Origin: Bacillota bacterium
GTDB taxonomy: Bacteria; Armatimonadota; HRBIN16
DNA length: 64,000 bases
Assembly (NCBI GenBank): GCA_023511455.1
Contig: JAIMBJ010000002.1
Location: forward strand, 62,001-126,000
Reading direction: 5' to 3'
Position numbers and translations under genes: made by a program. The notes beneath the pieces were generated by a model. It saw only the letters and a list, made by a program, of their open reading frames with translations. It ran no database searches and was not told where the DNA came from. Below are positions 43,307 to 54,199 of this stretch, piece by piece. The stretch's first letter is position 1, and every line of letters begins with the position of its first letter.

Positions 43307-44272
43307 TCATAAGGGCTCGCCGCCTTTGTCCACGTTCTCCTTGGTGAAGATGCGCGTGCCCAGCGTGATGTTCTTGGGAACCTGCTCACCCTTAAGTATC
43401 TTCAGTGCGACCTCTATCGCCTCCTTGCCGCCGGTCGGATACTCGAAGGTAGCTGTCAGGATGCCCTCTCTCACGTAGCGCACCCCCTCATGGGGCAGGG
43501 CGTCGATACCGATGAACTTGATGGTTTTCTCGCGCCCTTTACCCTCCTGTCGCGCGGCAAGGTATGCCCCGTGCGCACTGGGGTCGTTGTGGGCATACAC
43601 AGCGTCGATCTGCGGGAAGCGCGCCAGCGCAGACTGCATCTCCCGCTGCGCAATCGGCTCCAGCCACTGGCAGTCGGCGTCGAAGATAATCTCGATCTGC
43701 GAGCCGGCGATGCCTTCCATAAAGCCCTTGTGCCGCTCCTGTCCGGGTGTGGAGGTCATCAATCCCTTCAGCTCCACCACCTTGCCCTTGCCGCCCAGCA
43801 GCTTCACCAGATACTTGCCCGCCTCGCGACCGATTTTCACGTTGTCTGCCCCGATGAAGCAGGTATACTGGTCACCTTCCACCTTGCGGTCCAGCACGAT
43901 GACGGGAATGCCTTTTTGATACGCCTCTGCCACCGGCTTGGTGAGCGGACGCGCCTCCTTCGGGCTGATGATGAGCAGGTCCACACCCATCTGGATGAAC
44001 TCGCGCACCTGCGCCTGCTGCACTTCCGTCTTGTTCTGGGCGTCCTTGAAGATGACCTCAATCTCGTCAGCGTGCTGTTTGGCAGCCTCTTCGATGTCCT
44101 TGTTCATCTGCACACGCCAGGGCTCGCCCAGATTGCACTGCGACATGCCGATAACCCACTTCTTCTTGCCCGCTGTTTCCGGCGCCTGCCCCGTCTGCTC
44201 CTGCTTCTTCCCGCATCCCACGCACACCAGCAGCGCGACAAAAGCCAGTGCGACTGCAATGCGTTTCATCAC
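43307..44272 (-). CDS. Sugar ABC importer substrate-binding lipoprotein (ribose/galactofuranose YtfQ-like)
   Basis: 321 residues with a lipoprotein-type signal (VCVGCGKK). The mature part has the periplasmic-binding fold I pattern: GMSQCNLGEPWRVQMNKD, GVDLLIISPKEARPLTKPV, GIPVIVLDRKV and AHNDPSAHGAYLA. The first motif closely recalls YtfQ, the galactofuranose-binding protein. The start overlaps the permease stop by four bases. It should deliver a furanose or pentose sugar, consistent with nearby ribulokinase. Confidence 0.9.
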   Translation of the reverse strand: MMKRIAVALAFVALLVCVGCGKKQEQTGQAPETAGKKKWVIGMSQCNLGEPWRVQMNKDIEEAAKQHADEIEVIFKDAQNKTEVQQAQVREFIQMGVDLLIISPKEARPLTKPVAEAYQKGIPVIVLDRKVEGDQYTCFIGADNVKIGREAGKYLVKLLGGKGKVVELKGLMTSTPGQERHKGFMEGIAGSQIEIIFDADCQWLEPIAQREMQSALARFPQIDAVYAHNDPSAHGAYLAARQEGKGREKTIKFIGIDALPHEGVRYVREGILTATFEYPTGGKEAIEVALKILKGEQVPKNITLGTRIFTKENVDKGGEPL

Positions 44273-45276
44273 GACCTCCCTCTCTTTTGCTGAATGAGTA
44301 CGGCAATGGTGATGATAATGCCCTGAATCACCATGCGCGGCGCGAGCTCCACCGCGTTCAGGCTGAGGATTTTATTGATATACGCCATGATGAGCACGCC
44401 GATGAGAGTGAACATCATCCCACCGCGTCCGCCCATCAGGCTGGTTCCGCCGATGACCACCGCCGCGATGGCGTCCAGCTCATAGGTCATGCCCGCTTCG
44501 GTGTCGCCCAAATCCTGCCGACAGGCGTTGAGCACGCCCGCCATCGCCGCGAACATACTGCACAGCGCGTAGGTGAGTACCTTCACCGCACCCACCCGGA
44601 TACCGCTGAGGCGCGCTGCCTCCTCGTTCCCGCCAATGGCGTAGAGCCACCTGCCGTAAGAAGTGTAGCGCACCAGCGCCGCCATCACCAGAATGCACGC
44701 CAGAAAAATCAACGTGGAGGGCTGGATGCCGATGCCCGGCAGCGCCGAGGTCATCCACAGGAAAAAGGGCGGAGTGCCTTCCTGCATGGCATACCAGGGT
44801 TGTCCGCCAGGCTGTACCTTGATGCCTCCAGCCACCAGCTTGGCAGCGCCACGCGCGGCGGTCATCATCGCCAGCGTCGCCACAAACGGCTGCATCTTGA
44901 AACGGGCAATCAGCGTGCCGTTAATAACTCCGCAAGCCAGCCCGGTGACCACTACCACCCCAATGGCAGGCGCCACACTCCAGCCGTAGCCGATGGTCAG
45001 CAGGGAAAAAAGCACCGCACTGAACCCCAGCACCGAGCCGACCGAAAGGTCAATTCCGCCTGTCAGTATGACCAGCGTCATGCCCGTTGCCAGCAAGCCG
45101 TACTCGGAATATTCGTAAAGGATAGCAAGTTGCGTTTGCCACGACAGGAATATCGGCATTCCGGTGTCCAGCGCACGCGGGCTGAAGATGATGCCCAGCA
45201 CGAAAACCACCACGAACGCAATCACGCCGCGATAGTCATTCAGTTTTTCCAGAAAGCGGTGCAGTCTGCTGTCCAT
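44269..45276 (-). CDS. Sugar ABC importer permease (RbsC/YtfT family)
   Basis: 335 residues with about ten membrane helices. GGIDLSVGSVLGFSAV, GLACGVINGTLIARFKMQPFVATLAMMTAARG and GGTSLMGGRGG are typical of the BPD-transp-2 permease family. No ATPase gene is adjacent: upstream is a 243-base gap with no coding signal and then the beta-helix protein. The importer therefore depends on a shared ATPase elsewhere. Confidence 0.92.
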   Translation of the reverse strand: MDSRLHRFLEKLNDYRGVIAFVVVFVLGIIFSPRALDTGMPIFLSWQTQLAILYEYSEYGLLATGMTLVILTGGIDLSVGSVLGFSAVLFSLLTIGYGWSVAPAIGVVVVTGLACGVINGTLIARFKMQPFVATLAMMTAARGAAKLVAGGIKVQPGGQPWYAMQEGTPPFFLWMTSALPGIGIQPSTLIFLACILVMAALVRYTSYGRWLYAIGGNEEAARLSGIRVGAVKVLTYALCSMFAAMAGVLNACRQDLGDTEAGMTYELDAIAAVVIGGTSLMGGRGGMMFTLIGVLIMAYINKILSLNAVELAPRMVIQGIIITIAVLIQQKRGRS

Positions 45277-45519
45277 TGTGAAACGGTTTCCTCACGGCTT
45301 CCCAGCGGCATTCGGTTCTCTGTTCGTAAACGCGTGGTGTTTCTCCTGCAGACTGTGCAGAGGGCAAGTGGAGGGCGAACCTCTGGGCGAGCCGAAAAAC
45401 ATGCCGAACGGCGCAGCCGGAGCCTCGCCCCCAGCACTGTAATCAATGATGCAAGTTGCAAACCCCTGCGCGGTGACGTCCGCGCCTTCCAGTCGCCGGG
45501 GCAGGCGACCTGCCTCCGC

Positions 45520-47595
45520 TCACCTGCCCACCGGAAACGCAGGGGGGGCGAGCGGCGCGCCTCCCTTCCGCTTGTTCGTCAGCCTGCCCGCCCTGGCGAT
45601 GTCTATCGGCTGAAAACCGATTTGCGATGCGGGTGAACCAGGCTTCAGCCGAAAATCGCCCTTGTCGGGGGCAGCAAACAGCGGATCGGCAATCAACGAA
45701 TGCACGTCCTGCCCCTTTGCCCGCCATTGCTCCAGGGTGAGGTTGGTGAACTGCACCTCGCCGCCGCCCTCGCGCCAGTAGAGGTTGTAGTCCAGTTTGT
45801 ACTGATTATCTCCCCAGTTGCCATGCAGCAACGGCCCCTCGCGCCAGTAGAGGATATTGCGCTCGAAGGTGAAGGAGAGATGCTCCTCCGGACGCGACCG
45901 CTGGATTTGTCCCTCACGCCCGAAGGCGAAGATATTATTGCGCACCATGTTCTCCTTGCCGTAGTGCTGGTGGAAGCCGCCTGTCTTGGTGCGATACACC
46001 ACGTTGTTTTCCGCAAGGATACGGGTGGTGCCTTCATCGAAGTAGATGCCCCAGCCGCCGTAGGACAGGCTCTCGACGTCGTGAATCAGGTTGTGGTGCA
46101 ACACCGTGCCCTCGTGGAAGCCCAGCGTATAGATACCACCCATATCCGATAGCACGCCCTGCCCGAGATGGTGGATATGGTTGTAGGCGACGGTGTTGTG
46201 GTGCGCCAGAGCCTCGCCATACCCCCACGTCCAGCCAATAGACACGCCCGTATAGTAGAAGTCGGCGATTTCGTTATGCTCGATGCGATTGTAGGGTGAC
46301 TGTCCAATCCAAACCCCGACCGCTGCGGGATGAAGCCTGCCGCCATGTGCGATGAGATTGTCGCGGATGACGTGGTGGCTGGCGACCTCTTCCTCGTTCT
46401 GGCGGATGGCCATCTCGCCGATTTTGATGCCACCTGCCCCGAGGTCTGTCATCTCGCACCGCTCCACCCGGTTGCGTTGGCAACCCCGTCCGAACTCGAA
46501 AGCCCACGCCCCCGTGTGGGTCACCCGACAGTCTTCGAAGGCACAGTCCCGTGCTCCCTCCGCGTGGATGGCGGCGTTCAGTATCGCTTCCGCCTGCGGA
46601 AAGCTGTAGCCCTCCGCAGGGGTCACCCATTGGGTATGGGCGAAGGTCAAGCCGCGGAAGACCAGATGCTGCACCCACTGGCGCGCGTCCACGTTGCCCT
46701 TCAGCACCAGCAGCTGCTCGGTTTTCGGCGCGACCACCAGGCTCTTCTCAACCGTCTCGCCCGGCTTGGGCAGGTAGGTTAACACGCCTCTGCCCCGGTC
46801 CAGATACCATTCGCCCGGCTCGCTCAACGCCTCCCGCACGTTTTCCACCAAGTAGCGATGCCCCTTGTGCAGGATGGACCACCACTGGTCATGAGAAGTC
46901 GTACCCGTGAAGGTCACGACGTTTTTCTCAGTGTCCACCTGTGCGATGCGCAGCCGCGCCATCGTCCACAGCTGCGTTGCCAGCACCTCCACATCGTTCA
47001 ACCGGTACCAGTCGGGGCGGATGTCGCCCTTCTGAAACACGAAGCTATTGGAACCCTTTCCTGCCACCGGCGGCAGCTCCTCGGCAATCGTGTAATAACC
47101 GTTCTTGGGCAGGCGCGGACGGTAGCGACGCTCCCCGTTGACCCACAGCTGGATGAAGTTCCACTCGCCACGCTGCACCTCCGGCAGCTGCAGTTGCCAG
47201 CGACCGTCGGGCGTCACCACCCAGCCCTTCAGCACAACGCCCCCGCTGATGACCGGCTTCTCGCGCGGATAGGCGGCGTACACCGTCGGCGACTCCGCCG
47301 TGCCCGAATCTTCTGCGGTGAACACCAGCGGCTCGCTCAGGATGTAGGTTCCCTTGCGCACCATCACCACGACCGGTCGGTCAAGCCTCTGCGTGCGGCG
47401 CAGTTCTCGCACCGCCTGCTGTGCCCGCTTCAGCGTGGCGAAGGGCCCGTCGGTACGCTGCCGATTCGGTGCAGGCAACTTGCCCGACCAGCTATCGTTG
47501 CCGTTCGTGGCAACGTAGAAGTCGGCTTTAGGCTGTGCGCCCGCCACAGCCAGCATCGCCCCCAGAAAACAAACCGGCATCATCATTTTCCACAT
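45520..47595 (-). CDS. Secreted right-handed parallel beta-helix protein
   Basis: 691 residues from ATG 47595, with a signal peptide ending near AVAGA-QP. An N-terminal ADFYVATNGNDSWSGKLP and GPFATLKRAQQAVREL lead-in is typical of the polysaccharide lyase-like beta-helix family. The central region repeats short strand turns (NRIEHNEIADFYYTGVSIG, HHNLIHDVESLSYGGWGIYF). Such proteins often cleave pectin, alginate or other uronate-containing glycans; here no catalytic residue can be assigned. It fits the sugar-acid genes elsewhere in the window. Confidence 0.85.
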   Translation of the reverse strand: MWKMMMPVCFLGAMLAVAGAQPKADFYVATNGNDSWSGKLPAPNRQRTDGPFATLKRAQQAVRELRRTQRLDRPVVVMVRKGTYILSEPLVFTAEDSGTAESPTVYAAYPREKPVISGGVVLKGWVVTPDGRWQLQLPEVQRGEWNFIQLWVNGERRYRPRLPKNGYYTIAEELPPVAGKGSNSFVFQKGDIRPDWYRLNDVEVLATQLWTMARLRIAQVDTEKNVVTFTGTTSHDQWWSILHKGHRYLVENVREALSEPGEWYLDRGRGVLTYLPKPGETVEKSLVVAPKTEQLLVLKGNVDARQWVQHLVFRGLTFAHTQWVTPAEGYSFPQAEAILNAAIHAEGARDCAFEDCRVTHTGAWAFEFGRGCQRNRVERCEMTDLGAGGIKIGEMAIRQNEEEVASHHVIRDNLIAHGGRLHPAAVGVWIGQSPYNRIEHNEIADFYYTGVSIGWTWGYGEALAHHNTVAYNHIHHLGQGVLSDMGGIYTLGFHEGTVLHHNLIHDVESLSYGGWGIYFDEGTTRILAENNVVYRTKTGGFHQHYGKENMVRNNIFAFGREGQIQRSRPEEHLSFTFERNILYWREGPLLHGNWGDNQYKLDYNLYWREGGGEVQFTNLTLEQWRAKGQDVHSLIADPLFAAPDKGDFRLKPGSPASQIGFQPIDIARAGRLTNKRKGGAPLAPPAFPVGR

Positions 47596-47680
47596 AGCCT
47601 CTGCTCCCTTTCCCGCGTTGTGTCTGCACCTTGATTCCCGCCTTCGGTAGCGATTCCTGCCATGAACCCGCGAGGCAATG

Positions 47681-48430
47681 CTATCTGCCCGCACCATCTT
47701 CCACAACGTGTCTGAACCGTTTCGCTTCCCGTAGCACGCGCGCGGTGGCGCGGGGATATCGCTCCGGCGTGGGAGTAGCCTTTTCCGCGCGCACCAGCAG
47801 GTTCACGATGTCCGAGTGCGGCACACCGACCTCGATGACCTGCGGTTCGCCTCCCCCCAGGTGCAGGATATGCTCTCTCGCTTGGTCGATTTCGCTGCGC
47901 TGTGAGGGTCGCTTCATCCAGATCGCCACCCCGCCCGTGCGCACAAAAGGCAACGTCCACTCCGCCAGCGCCCACAGGTGCGCCACTGCCCGCGCCGTGA
48001 CCATGTCGAACTGTTCGCGCCACTGCGGCTTGCGGGCTGCTTCCTCCGCGCGAGCATGGATGAACTCTACCCCGTCGATGCCCAGCTCGGCGCAGAGCGG
48101 ACGCAGGAACAGGAAGGGGTCGTGGCGCGAGTCGAGCAGAGCCAGACGGATTTGCGGAAAGGCTATCTTGAGCGGCAAGCCGGGAAAACCCGCACCCGTG
48201 CCCACGTCCAGCACCCATGCGCCCGCAATGGGTTGCCACGCGGCAACCAGCGTGAGCGAGTCCAGAAAATGGCGCACCACCACCTCATCCGGCGGTACGG
48301 AGGTCAGGTTCATTTGCGCATTGGCTTCGTCAAGGCGATGGGCATATGTCTCGAATTGCTGCAGCTGCCCGTCGTCCAGCGTGAGCCCCAAAGCCTGCGC
48401 ACCGGTTTTCAGAAGCGACACCTGCTCCAT
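47681..48430 (-). CDS. rsmG: 16S rRNA (guanine-527-N7)-methyltransferase RsmG
   Basis: 249 residues from ATG 48430, ten bases after the upstream gene's stop; an ATG at 48478 would overlap that gene and has a badly spaced ribosome site. Marks: NLTSV, VVVRHFLDSL, the AdoMet site WVLDVGTGAGFPGLPLKI, LLDSRHDPFLFL and TARAVA. The enzyme methylates G527 in the 530 loop of 16S rRNA. Its place at the end of the ahcY-containing run fits a methylation theme, since AhcY removes the AdoHcy product. Confidence 0.93.
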   Translation of the reverse strand: MEQVSLLKTGAQALGLTLDDGQLQQFETYAHRLDEANAQMNLTSVPPDEVVVRHFLDSLTLVAAWQPIAGAWVLDVGTGAGFPGLPLKIAFPQIRLALLDSRHDPFLFLRPLCAELGIDGVEFIHARAEEAARKPQWREQFDMVTARAVAHLWALAEWTLPFVRTGGVAIWMKRPSQRSEIDQAREHILHLGGGEPQVIEVGVPHSDIVNLLVRAEKATPTPERYPRATARVLREAKRFRHVVEDGAGR

Positions 48431-48440
48431 TCGGGGTGGC

Positions 48441-49415
48441 TCACGACCAGTTGCTGCAGATTCGCAGGATGTGTCCATACTCCGCGGGACCGGGCTGGGG
48501 CTGGTTCAGCACTTGCTCTTCCGCCAGCTTGCGCGCGATGCGCTCCGCGAAGGGACGGTCTCCCGCCCCCAGTGCTGCCATACCCCACCAGACCAGCACG
48601 CTCACTTCACCCCCCTCCAGTGCGTCCTGCCACTGCGTCTGAAACTGCTGGCGCAGACGCCCGAACAGCTCCTTGCGCCGAGGTGCAGGCGGCAGCCAAG
48701 CAACAGCCATCAGCTGCGCCATCACGTCGGGATACCAGCGTTCGAGGCGGGCCTCCATTGTGCCGTTTTCGTTCATCGCGAAGGCGTAGTAGCCCTTCTC
48801 CTCGTGGAAGAGTATGGTATCAATGGCGCGAAGAACCCGCCCGGCCAACCGCTGAAAAGTGTCCGCCTCACCCTTGCGATTCATCAGCAGTGCCAGCGCG
48901 GCGGCGGACTGCCACCCGCGATACACCTCTACGTTGTCCATCAGGTATTTCACGCGATAGGTGGGCTTTGCCCACGTCAAGCCATCGTCCTGCAGGGTCA
49001 GGCGTATTGCCCCTGTCGCTTTGACGGCAGCCGTATAGAGCGCATCCAGCAGCTGCCGGTCGCGCGAGACCTCCACGTAGCGGTGCAACGCCTCCAGAAA
49101 GGTCGCGGCGTAGGAGTCGGTGGAGTCGCAATCGCCTGTAGGTTGCAGATTGCCATCCTGCAGGCGGTAATCGCTTATCGTACCGTTGGGGTTCTGGTGT
49201 GCAGCGTACCACCGCAGCCACTTTGCCACCGCCACCCGGTGCGACGCATCGCGCGTGCGTGGGTATGCGGCTGCCAGACCAATGGCCGCCAGGTTGGCGA
49301 AATAGGGGATGAGTGAGTTAACAGGCTGGTCAGCGGGCGCCATTAGGATGGCACCGTCCGCGCGCTGCCGTTGCAGAATGGCTGCCGCCGCCTGCTTTAA
49401 AGCCGATTTGAACAT
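48441..49415 (-). CDS. Alpha/alpha-barrel glycosidase-like protein, unknown
   Basis: 324 residues; ATG 49415 lies six bases after the ahcY stop, whereas ATG 49439 would overlap ahcY. No signal peptide, so cytoplasmic. Helix pairs with aromatic motifs (NSLIPYFANLAAIGLAAAYP, WLRWYAAHQNPNGTISDYRL, DSTDSYAATFLEALHRYV, WYPDVMAQLMAVAWLP) resemble six-hairpin glycosidases. Candidate catalytic acids cannot be named. Its position between ahcY and rsmG may be a chance addition to a housekeeping run or reflect glycan synthesis with the upstream nucleotidyltransferases. Confidence 0.7.
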   Translation of the reverse strand: MFKSALKQAAAAILQRQRADGAILMAPADQPVNSLIPYFANLAAIGLAAAYPRTRDASHRVAVAKWLRWYAAHQNPNGTISDYRLQDGNLQPTGDCDSTDSYAATFLEALHRYVEVSRDRQLLDALYTAAVKATGAIRLTLQDDGLTWAKPTYRVKYLMDNVEVYRGWQSAAALALLMNRKGEADTFQRLAGRVLRAIDTILFHEEKGYYAFAMNENGTMEARLERWYPDVMAQLMAVAWLPPAPRRKELFGRLRQQFQTQWQDALEGGEVSVLVWWGMAALGAGDRPFAERIARKLAEEQVLNQPQPGPAEYGHILRICSNWS

Positions 49416-49420
49416 CTTCT

Positions 49421-50692
<1,272 letters not shown>

Positions 50693-50699
50693 TCATCCA

Positions 50700-51752
50700 T
50701 CAAGTGCCAACGTAATTGTTTTTGCGCACGGGGTCGACGATGACGCCGTCGAACACCGCCGCATTAGACTTCACGCGACAGCCCTTACCCACCACACAGC
50801 GCACCAGCATGGTGTCGCGCATCACCACCGCGCCTTCCCACAGGATGCTCTCCTGTACGGTGGCGTTGTCCTCCACCACGCAATTGTCGCCCAGCACCGT
50901 GTATTCCAACACCTTCGCGCCCGGACCGATTTCGCAGTTGTTGCCGATGATGACGGGGTAGCCGATTTCGGCGGTGGGGTCGATCTTCACGTTACTGCCT
51001 ATCCACACGTATTTGCGCGTTTCGGGGTAGGGTATGCGCAGCGCAACCCTGCCCTGCATGGCGTCCACGTGTGTCTGCTGGTAGGTGCGCAGGTTGCCCA
51101 CGTCCTTCCAGTACGACGAGGTGAGGAACCCGTAGAACGGTCGGCGCTGCTCCAGCAACAGCGGCAGCAGGTTAGCACCGAAACCGTAGGTGACGCCACG
51201 CGGGATCAGGTCGAATATCTCCGGCTCGAACACATACACGCCGGTGTTGGCAGCGTTGGAGAAGATGACCTCGCCGCGCGGTTTCTCCAGGAACCGGGTG
51301 ATGCGTCCCCGCTCGTTCAGCAGGGCGATGCCGTACTCCGAGGGGTCATCGACCAGCGAGAGGGCGATGGTGGCGATGGCGTGCTTCTCCTTGTGATAGC
51401 GCAACAGTCGAGTAAGGTCCAAATCCGTGATGTCGTCCCCGCCGATAACCAAGAAGGTGTCGTCAAAGAAGTGTTCACATCGTTTGACGCTACCGGCATC
51501 CCCCCACAGGCGGTCTTCTTTGGAGTAGTGGATGCGCACACCCCACTGAGAACCGTCCCTGAAGTGGTTCTCTATCTGCTCGCCGAGATAGTGCAGATTC
51601 ACCATGATTTCATGGAAGCCGTGTCGCTTCAGCAGCTCCACGATGTGCTCCATCACCGGTCGGTTCACGATGGGCACCATCGGTTTGGGCACGTTGCGGG
51701 TCAGCGGGTCGAGACGCGAACCCACGCCCGCCGCCAGAATCATTGCTTTCAT
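50700..51752 (-). CDS. Sugar nucleotidyltransferase with beta-helix tail (mannose-1-phosphate guanylyltransferase-like)
   Basis: 350 residues. The N-terminal LAAGVGSRLDPLTRNVPKPM motif binds the nucleotide and metal; VIGGDDITDLDL follows. The C-terminal 100 residues are hexapeptide repeats (GSNVKIDPTAEIGYPVIIGN) forming a left-handed beta-helix. It makes an NDP-sugar for glycan synthesis. The stop/start overlap with the aminotransferase gene is four bases. The exact nucleotide and sugar cannot be decided. Confidence 0.88.
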   Translation of the reverse strand: MKAMILAAGVGSRLDPLTRNVPKPMVPIVNRPVMEHIVELLKRHGFHEIMVNLHYLGEQIENHFRDGSQWGVRIHYSKEDRLWGDAGSVKRCEHFFDDTFLVIGGDDITDLDLTRLLRYHKEKHAIATIALSLVDDPSEYGIALLNERGRITRFLEKPRGEVIFSNAANTGVYVFEPEIFDLIPRGVTYGFGANLLPLLLEQRRPFYGFLTSSYWKDVGNLRTYQQTHVDAMQGRVALRIPYPETRKYVWIGSNVKIDPTAEIGYPVIIGNNCEIGPGAKVLEYTVLGDNCVVEDNATVQESILWEGAVVMRDTMLVRCVVGKGCRVKSNAAVFDGVIVDPVRKNNYVGT

Positions 51753-52876
51753 GACGGGTTTTCCTCCTCGAATTGCCGCACCATCGCAGCCACGTAATCG
51801 ATCTGTTCCACACTCAGTTCGGGATGCACTGGCAGGGAGAGTACCTCTTCCGCAGCGCGTTCCGCATGGGGAAAGTCACCGCGTTTATACCCCAGATGCC
51901 GGTATGCCTCCTGCAGGTGCAAAGGCAACGGGTAGTACACAGCGGTAGCGATGCCATGTTCCTTCAGGTACGCCTGCAAGGCATCTCGCTGCCGGTGCCG
52001 AATAGTGAACTGGTGATAGGTGTGCAGATTGCCCGGCGCGGTAACCGGCAACACGGCTTCAGTGCCCTGCAGCAATTCCATGTACCGACGGGCGTTCTGG
52101 CGGCGGCGTTCGTTCCAGACCTCCAGATGGGGCAGCTTCACCCGCAGTATTGCCGCCTGTATTTCGTCGAGACGGCTGCAGTAGCCGGGCACCTGGTAGA
52201 AATACGCCCCACCTTCCGCACCATGCACGCGAAGTTGTCTCACCCGCCGGGCGATCTCCTCATCGCTGCACAGCACAATGCCGCCGTCTCCAAATGCCCC
52301 CAGATTCTTGGTCGGATAGAAACTCAAAGCGGTGGCGTGACCAACTGCGGCGACCGGCATGCCGTTCTGCTGCGCACCGATAGCCTGCGCCGAGTCGTTA
52401 ATCAGGTACAGTCCGTGCTCCTGTGCAATACGCCATAGCGCCTGCCGGTCGGTCATCTGCCCGAACAGGTCCACAGGCAATAATGCGCGGGTGCGCGGCG
52501 TGATGGCGCGTTCTATCGCGTTCACATCGATATTATAGGTGTCGGGGTCGATGTCTACATACACCGGCTTCGCTCCCAGACGCACGATCACCTCGGTAGT
52601 GGCTCCAAAAGTGAAAGGGGTGGTAATCACCTCATCGCCCGGGCCAATACCCACCGCCGCCAGAGACAGCTCCAGTGCATCGGTGCCGGACGCCACCCCG
52701 ATACCAAAGCGTGCCCCGCACAGCGTGGCTATCTCCTCTTCCAGATACTGCACGTTCTCACCTAATATGAACCGCCCGCTCTCCAGCACCCGGGCAACAG
52801 CAGTATCTATCTCCTCACACAGGGCACGATACTGCGCTTGAAGGTCTACCAGCGGAACATGGATCGTCTTGCTCAC
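51749..52876 (-). CDS. DegT/DnrJ/EryC1/StrS-family sugar aminotransferase
   Basis: 375 residues from GTG 52876 (GAGAGGAAAG upstream); GTG 52927, overlapping the preceding gene, is an alternative. Marks: IHVPLVDLQAQYRAL, SGTDALELSLAAVGIGPGDE, and the pyridoxal-lysine segment FYPTKNLGAFGDGG. These enzymes transfer an amino group to NDP-keto-sugars such as 4-keto or 3-keto hexoses for surface glycans. It sits between two nucleotidyltransferases, so the operon makes an amino sugar nucleotide, inference from neighbours. Confidence 0.9.
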   Translation of the reverse strand: MSKTIHVPLVDLQAQYRALCEEIDTAVARVLESGRFILGENVQYLEEEIATLCGARFGIGVASGTDALELSLAAVGIGPGDEVITTPFTFGATTEVIVRLGAKPVYVDIDPDTYNIDVNAIERAITPRTRALLPVDLFGQMTDRQALWRIAQEHGLYLINDSAQAIGAQQNGMPVAAVGHATALSFYPTKNLGAFGDGGIVLCSDEEIARRVRQLRVHGAEGGAYFYQVPGYCSRLDEIQAAILRVKLPHLEVWNERRRQNARRYMELLQGTEAVLPVTAPGNLHTYHQFTIRHRQRDALQAYLKEHGIATAVYYPLPLHLQEAYRHLGYKRGDFPHAERAAEEVLSLPVHPELSVEQIDYVAAMVRQFEEENPS

Positions 52877-52923
52877 GCTACTTTCCTCTCCAGTGGCATC
52901 GCAGGTTTGGTTCAGTAGAGTAA

Positions 52924-54027
52924 TCACCAGCTCGTCCCCAATCGACTTTCGCGCTCGATACGGCTACCCGCTGCGATGACCGCATCGCTGATGCGGCTAC
53001 CTGCGGCAACAGACACATCGCAATCGCAAATCACGCGCGTCAGGTCGGTCCCCTCGCCGAGATGCACTCTCTCCAGCAACACGCAATCCTCCAACACGCA
53101 CCCCCGTTCGATATGACAGCCTGCACCAATGACCACCGTACCACGCAGGTGTACGCCGTCCTCAACCACTGCACCTTCCCCGATGTGTGCCAGTGCTCCC
53201 GAATCGAGAGTCGCACACACCTGCGCGCCTTCCATGCACCACAAGCCCTCCCTCAGCGGCGCACCGGGCAGGGGAACGCGCACCCGCCCACGCAGCAGGT
53301 CGTTGGTGACCTTCCAGTACTGTGTGGGACCGGCCACATCGACCCAGTAGCCCTCGGCAGGCGCGCCATACAAGCCTTCTCCCTGCGCAATCATGCGCGG
53401 ATAGATTTCGCGCTCTATCGACACCATTCTGCCTTCGGGAATGCTCTCGATCACCTCCGGCTCCAGCACATAGAATCCCGCGTTGATGTAATCCCAGCCG
53501 GTCTGCTCTACATTCGGGTTGGCTGCCAGCGCCTTCTTCTGCTCCTCTGTTGGCTCTCGCCACGCCAGAACCCTGCCTTCGCTGTCCAGGTCCAGCACGC
53601 CGTAAGGGTTGGGGCTGGGCACAGCCTTCAGGGCAATGGTGGCGCGCGCTCCACGCTGTCGGTGAAGGTCTATGATCGCGCTCAGGTCGAAGTCGGTCAC
53701 AATGTCGCCGTTGAATACAGCAACCGTTTCCTGTCTCCAGAGGCTCTTTGCCGCATTGCGGATGGCGCCTGCCGTGCCCAGAGGCTGGTCCTCCTGCGCG
53801 TAGCGCATCTTCACGCCGAAGCGGCTGCCATCCCCAAAATGCTTTTCAATCGCCTCAGCCATGTAGTTGGTGGCGAATACAATCTCATCCACGCCATGCG
53901 TCTTCAACAATGCAACCTGATACTCCAGCAGCGGGCGGTTCAAGATGGGCATGAGAGGTTTCGGACGGGTGTAAGTCAGCGGACGGAAGCGCGTTCCGAA
54001 CCCACCGGCGATAATGATTCCCTGCAT
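52924..54027 (-). CDS. Sugar nucleotidyltransferase with beta-helix tail
   Basis: 367 residues from ATG 54027, with GAGGAGG upstream. IIAGGFGTRFRPLTYTRPKP is the nucleotide-binding signature, followed by VFNGDIVTDFDLSAII and later a hexapeptide-repeat region (AHIGEGAVVEDGVHLRGTVV). It resembles mannose-1-phosphate guanylyltransferase or glucose-1-phosphate thymidylyltransferase-like proteins of cell-surface glycan clusters. As the first gene after the promoter at 54082-54111 it heads the operon down to rsmG. Confidence 0.88.
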   Translation of the reverse strand: MQGIIIAGGFGTRFRPLTYTRPKPLMPILNRPLLEYQVALLKTHGVDEIVFATNYMAEAIEKHFGDGSRFGVKMRYAQEDQPLGTAGAIRNAAKSLWRQETVAVFNGDIVTDFDLSAIIDLHRQRGARATIALKAVPSPNPYGVLDLDSEGRVLAWREPTEEQKKALAANPNVEQTGWDYINAGFYVLEPEVIESIPEGRMVSIEREIYPRMIAQGEGLYGAPAEGYWVDVAGPTQYWKVTNDLLRGRVRVPLPGAPLREGLWCMEGAQVCATLDSGALAHIGEGAVVEDGVHLRGTVVIGAGCHIERGCVLEDCVLLERVHLGEGTDLTRVICDCDVSVAAGSRISDAVIAAGSRIERESRLGTSW

Positions 54028-54081
54028 TCCATCACCTCCTCAAACCAAAAATGCTGAAGCCTTGCACAGAACACCCGACAC

Positions 54082-54111
54082 ATTATACTCACTGGCGAAG
54101 GTATTTGTAAA
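54082..54111 (-). promoter_or_regulatory. Sigma-70-type promoter for the nucleotide-sugar/ahcY operon
   Basis: TTTACA (54106-54111) and TATAAT (54082-54087) on the minus strand are 18 bases apart. The -10 box lies 54 bases before ATG 54027. Confidence 0.7.
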
Positions 54112-54199
54112 GGTAATGGGAACCTGACCGAGAACCAGTCTGCGATGGTGATGCCACTTGCTACGCACGCCTGCCGATGCACGCCAAAAACAATGACAG

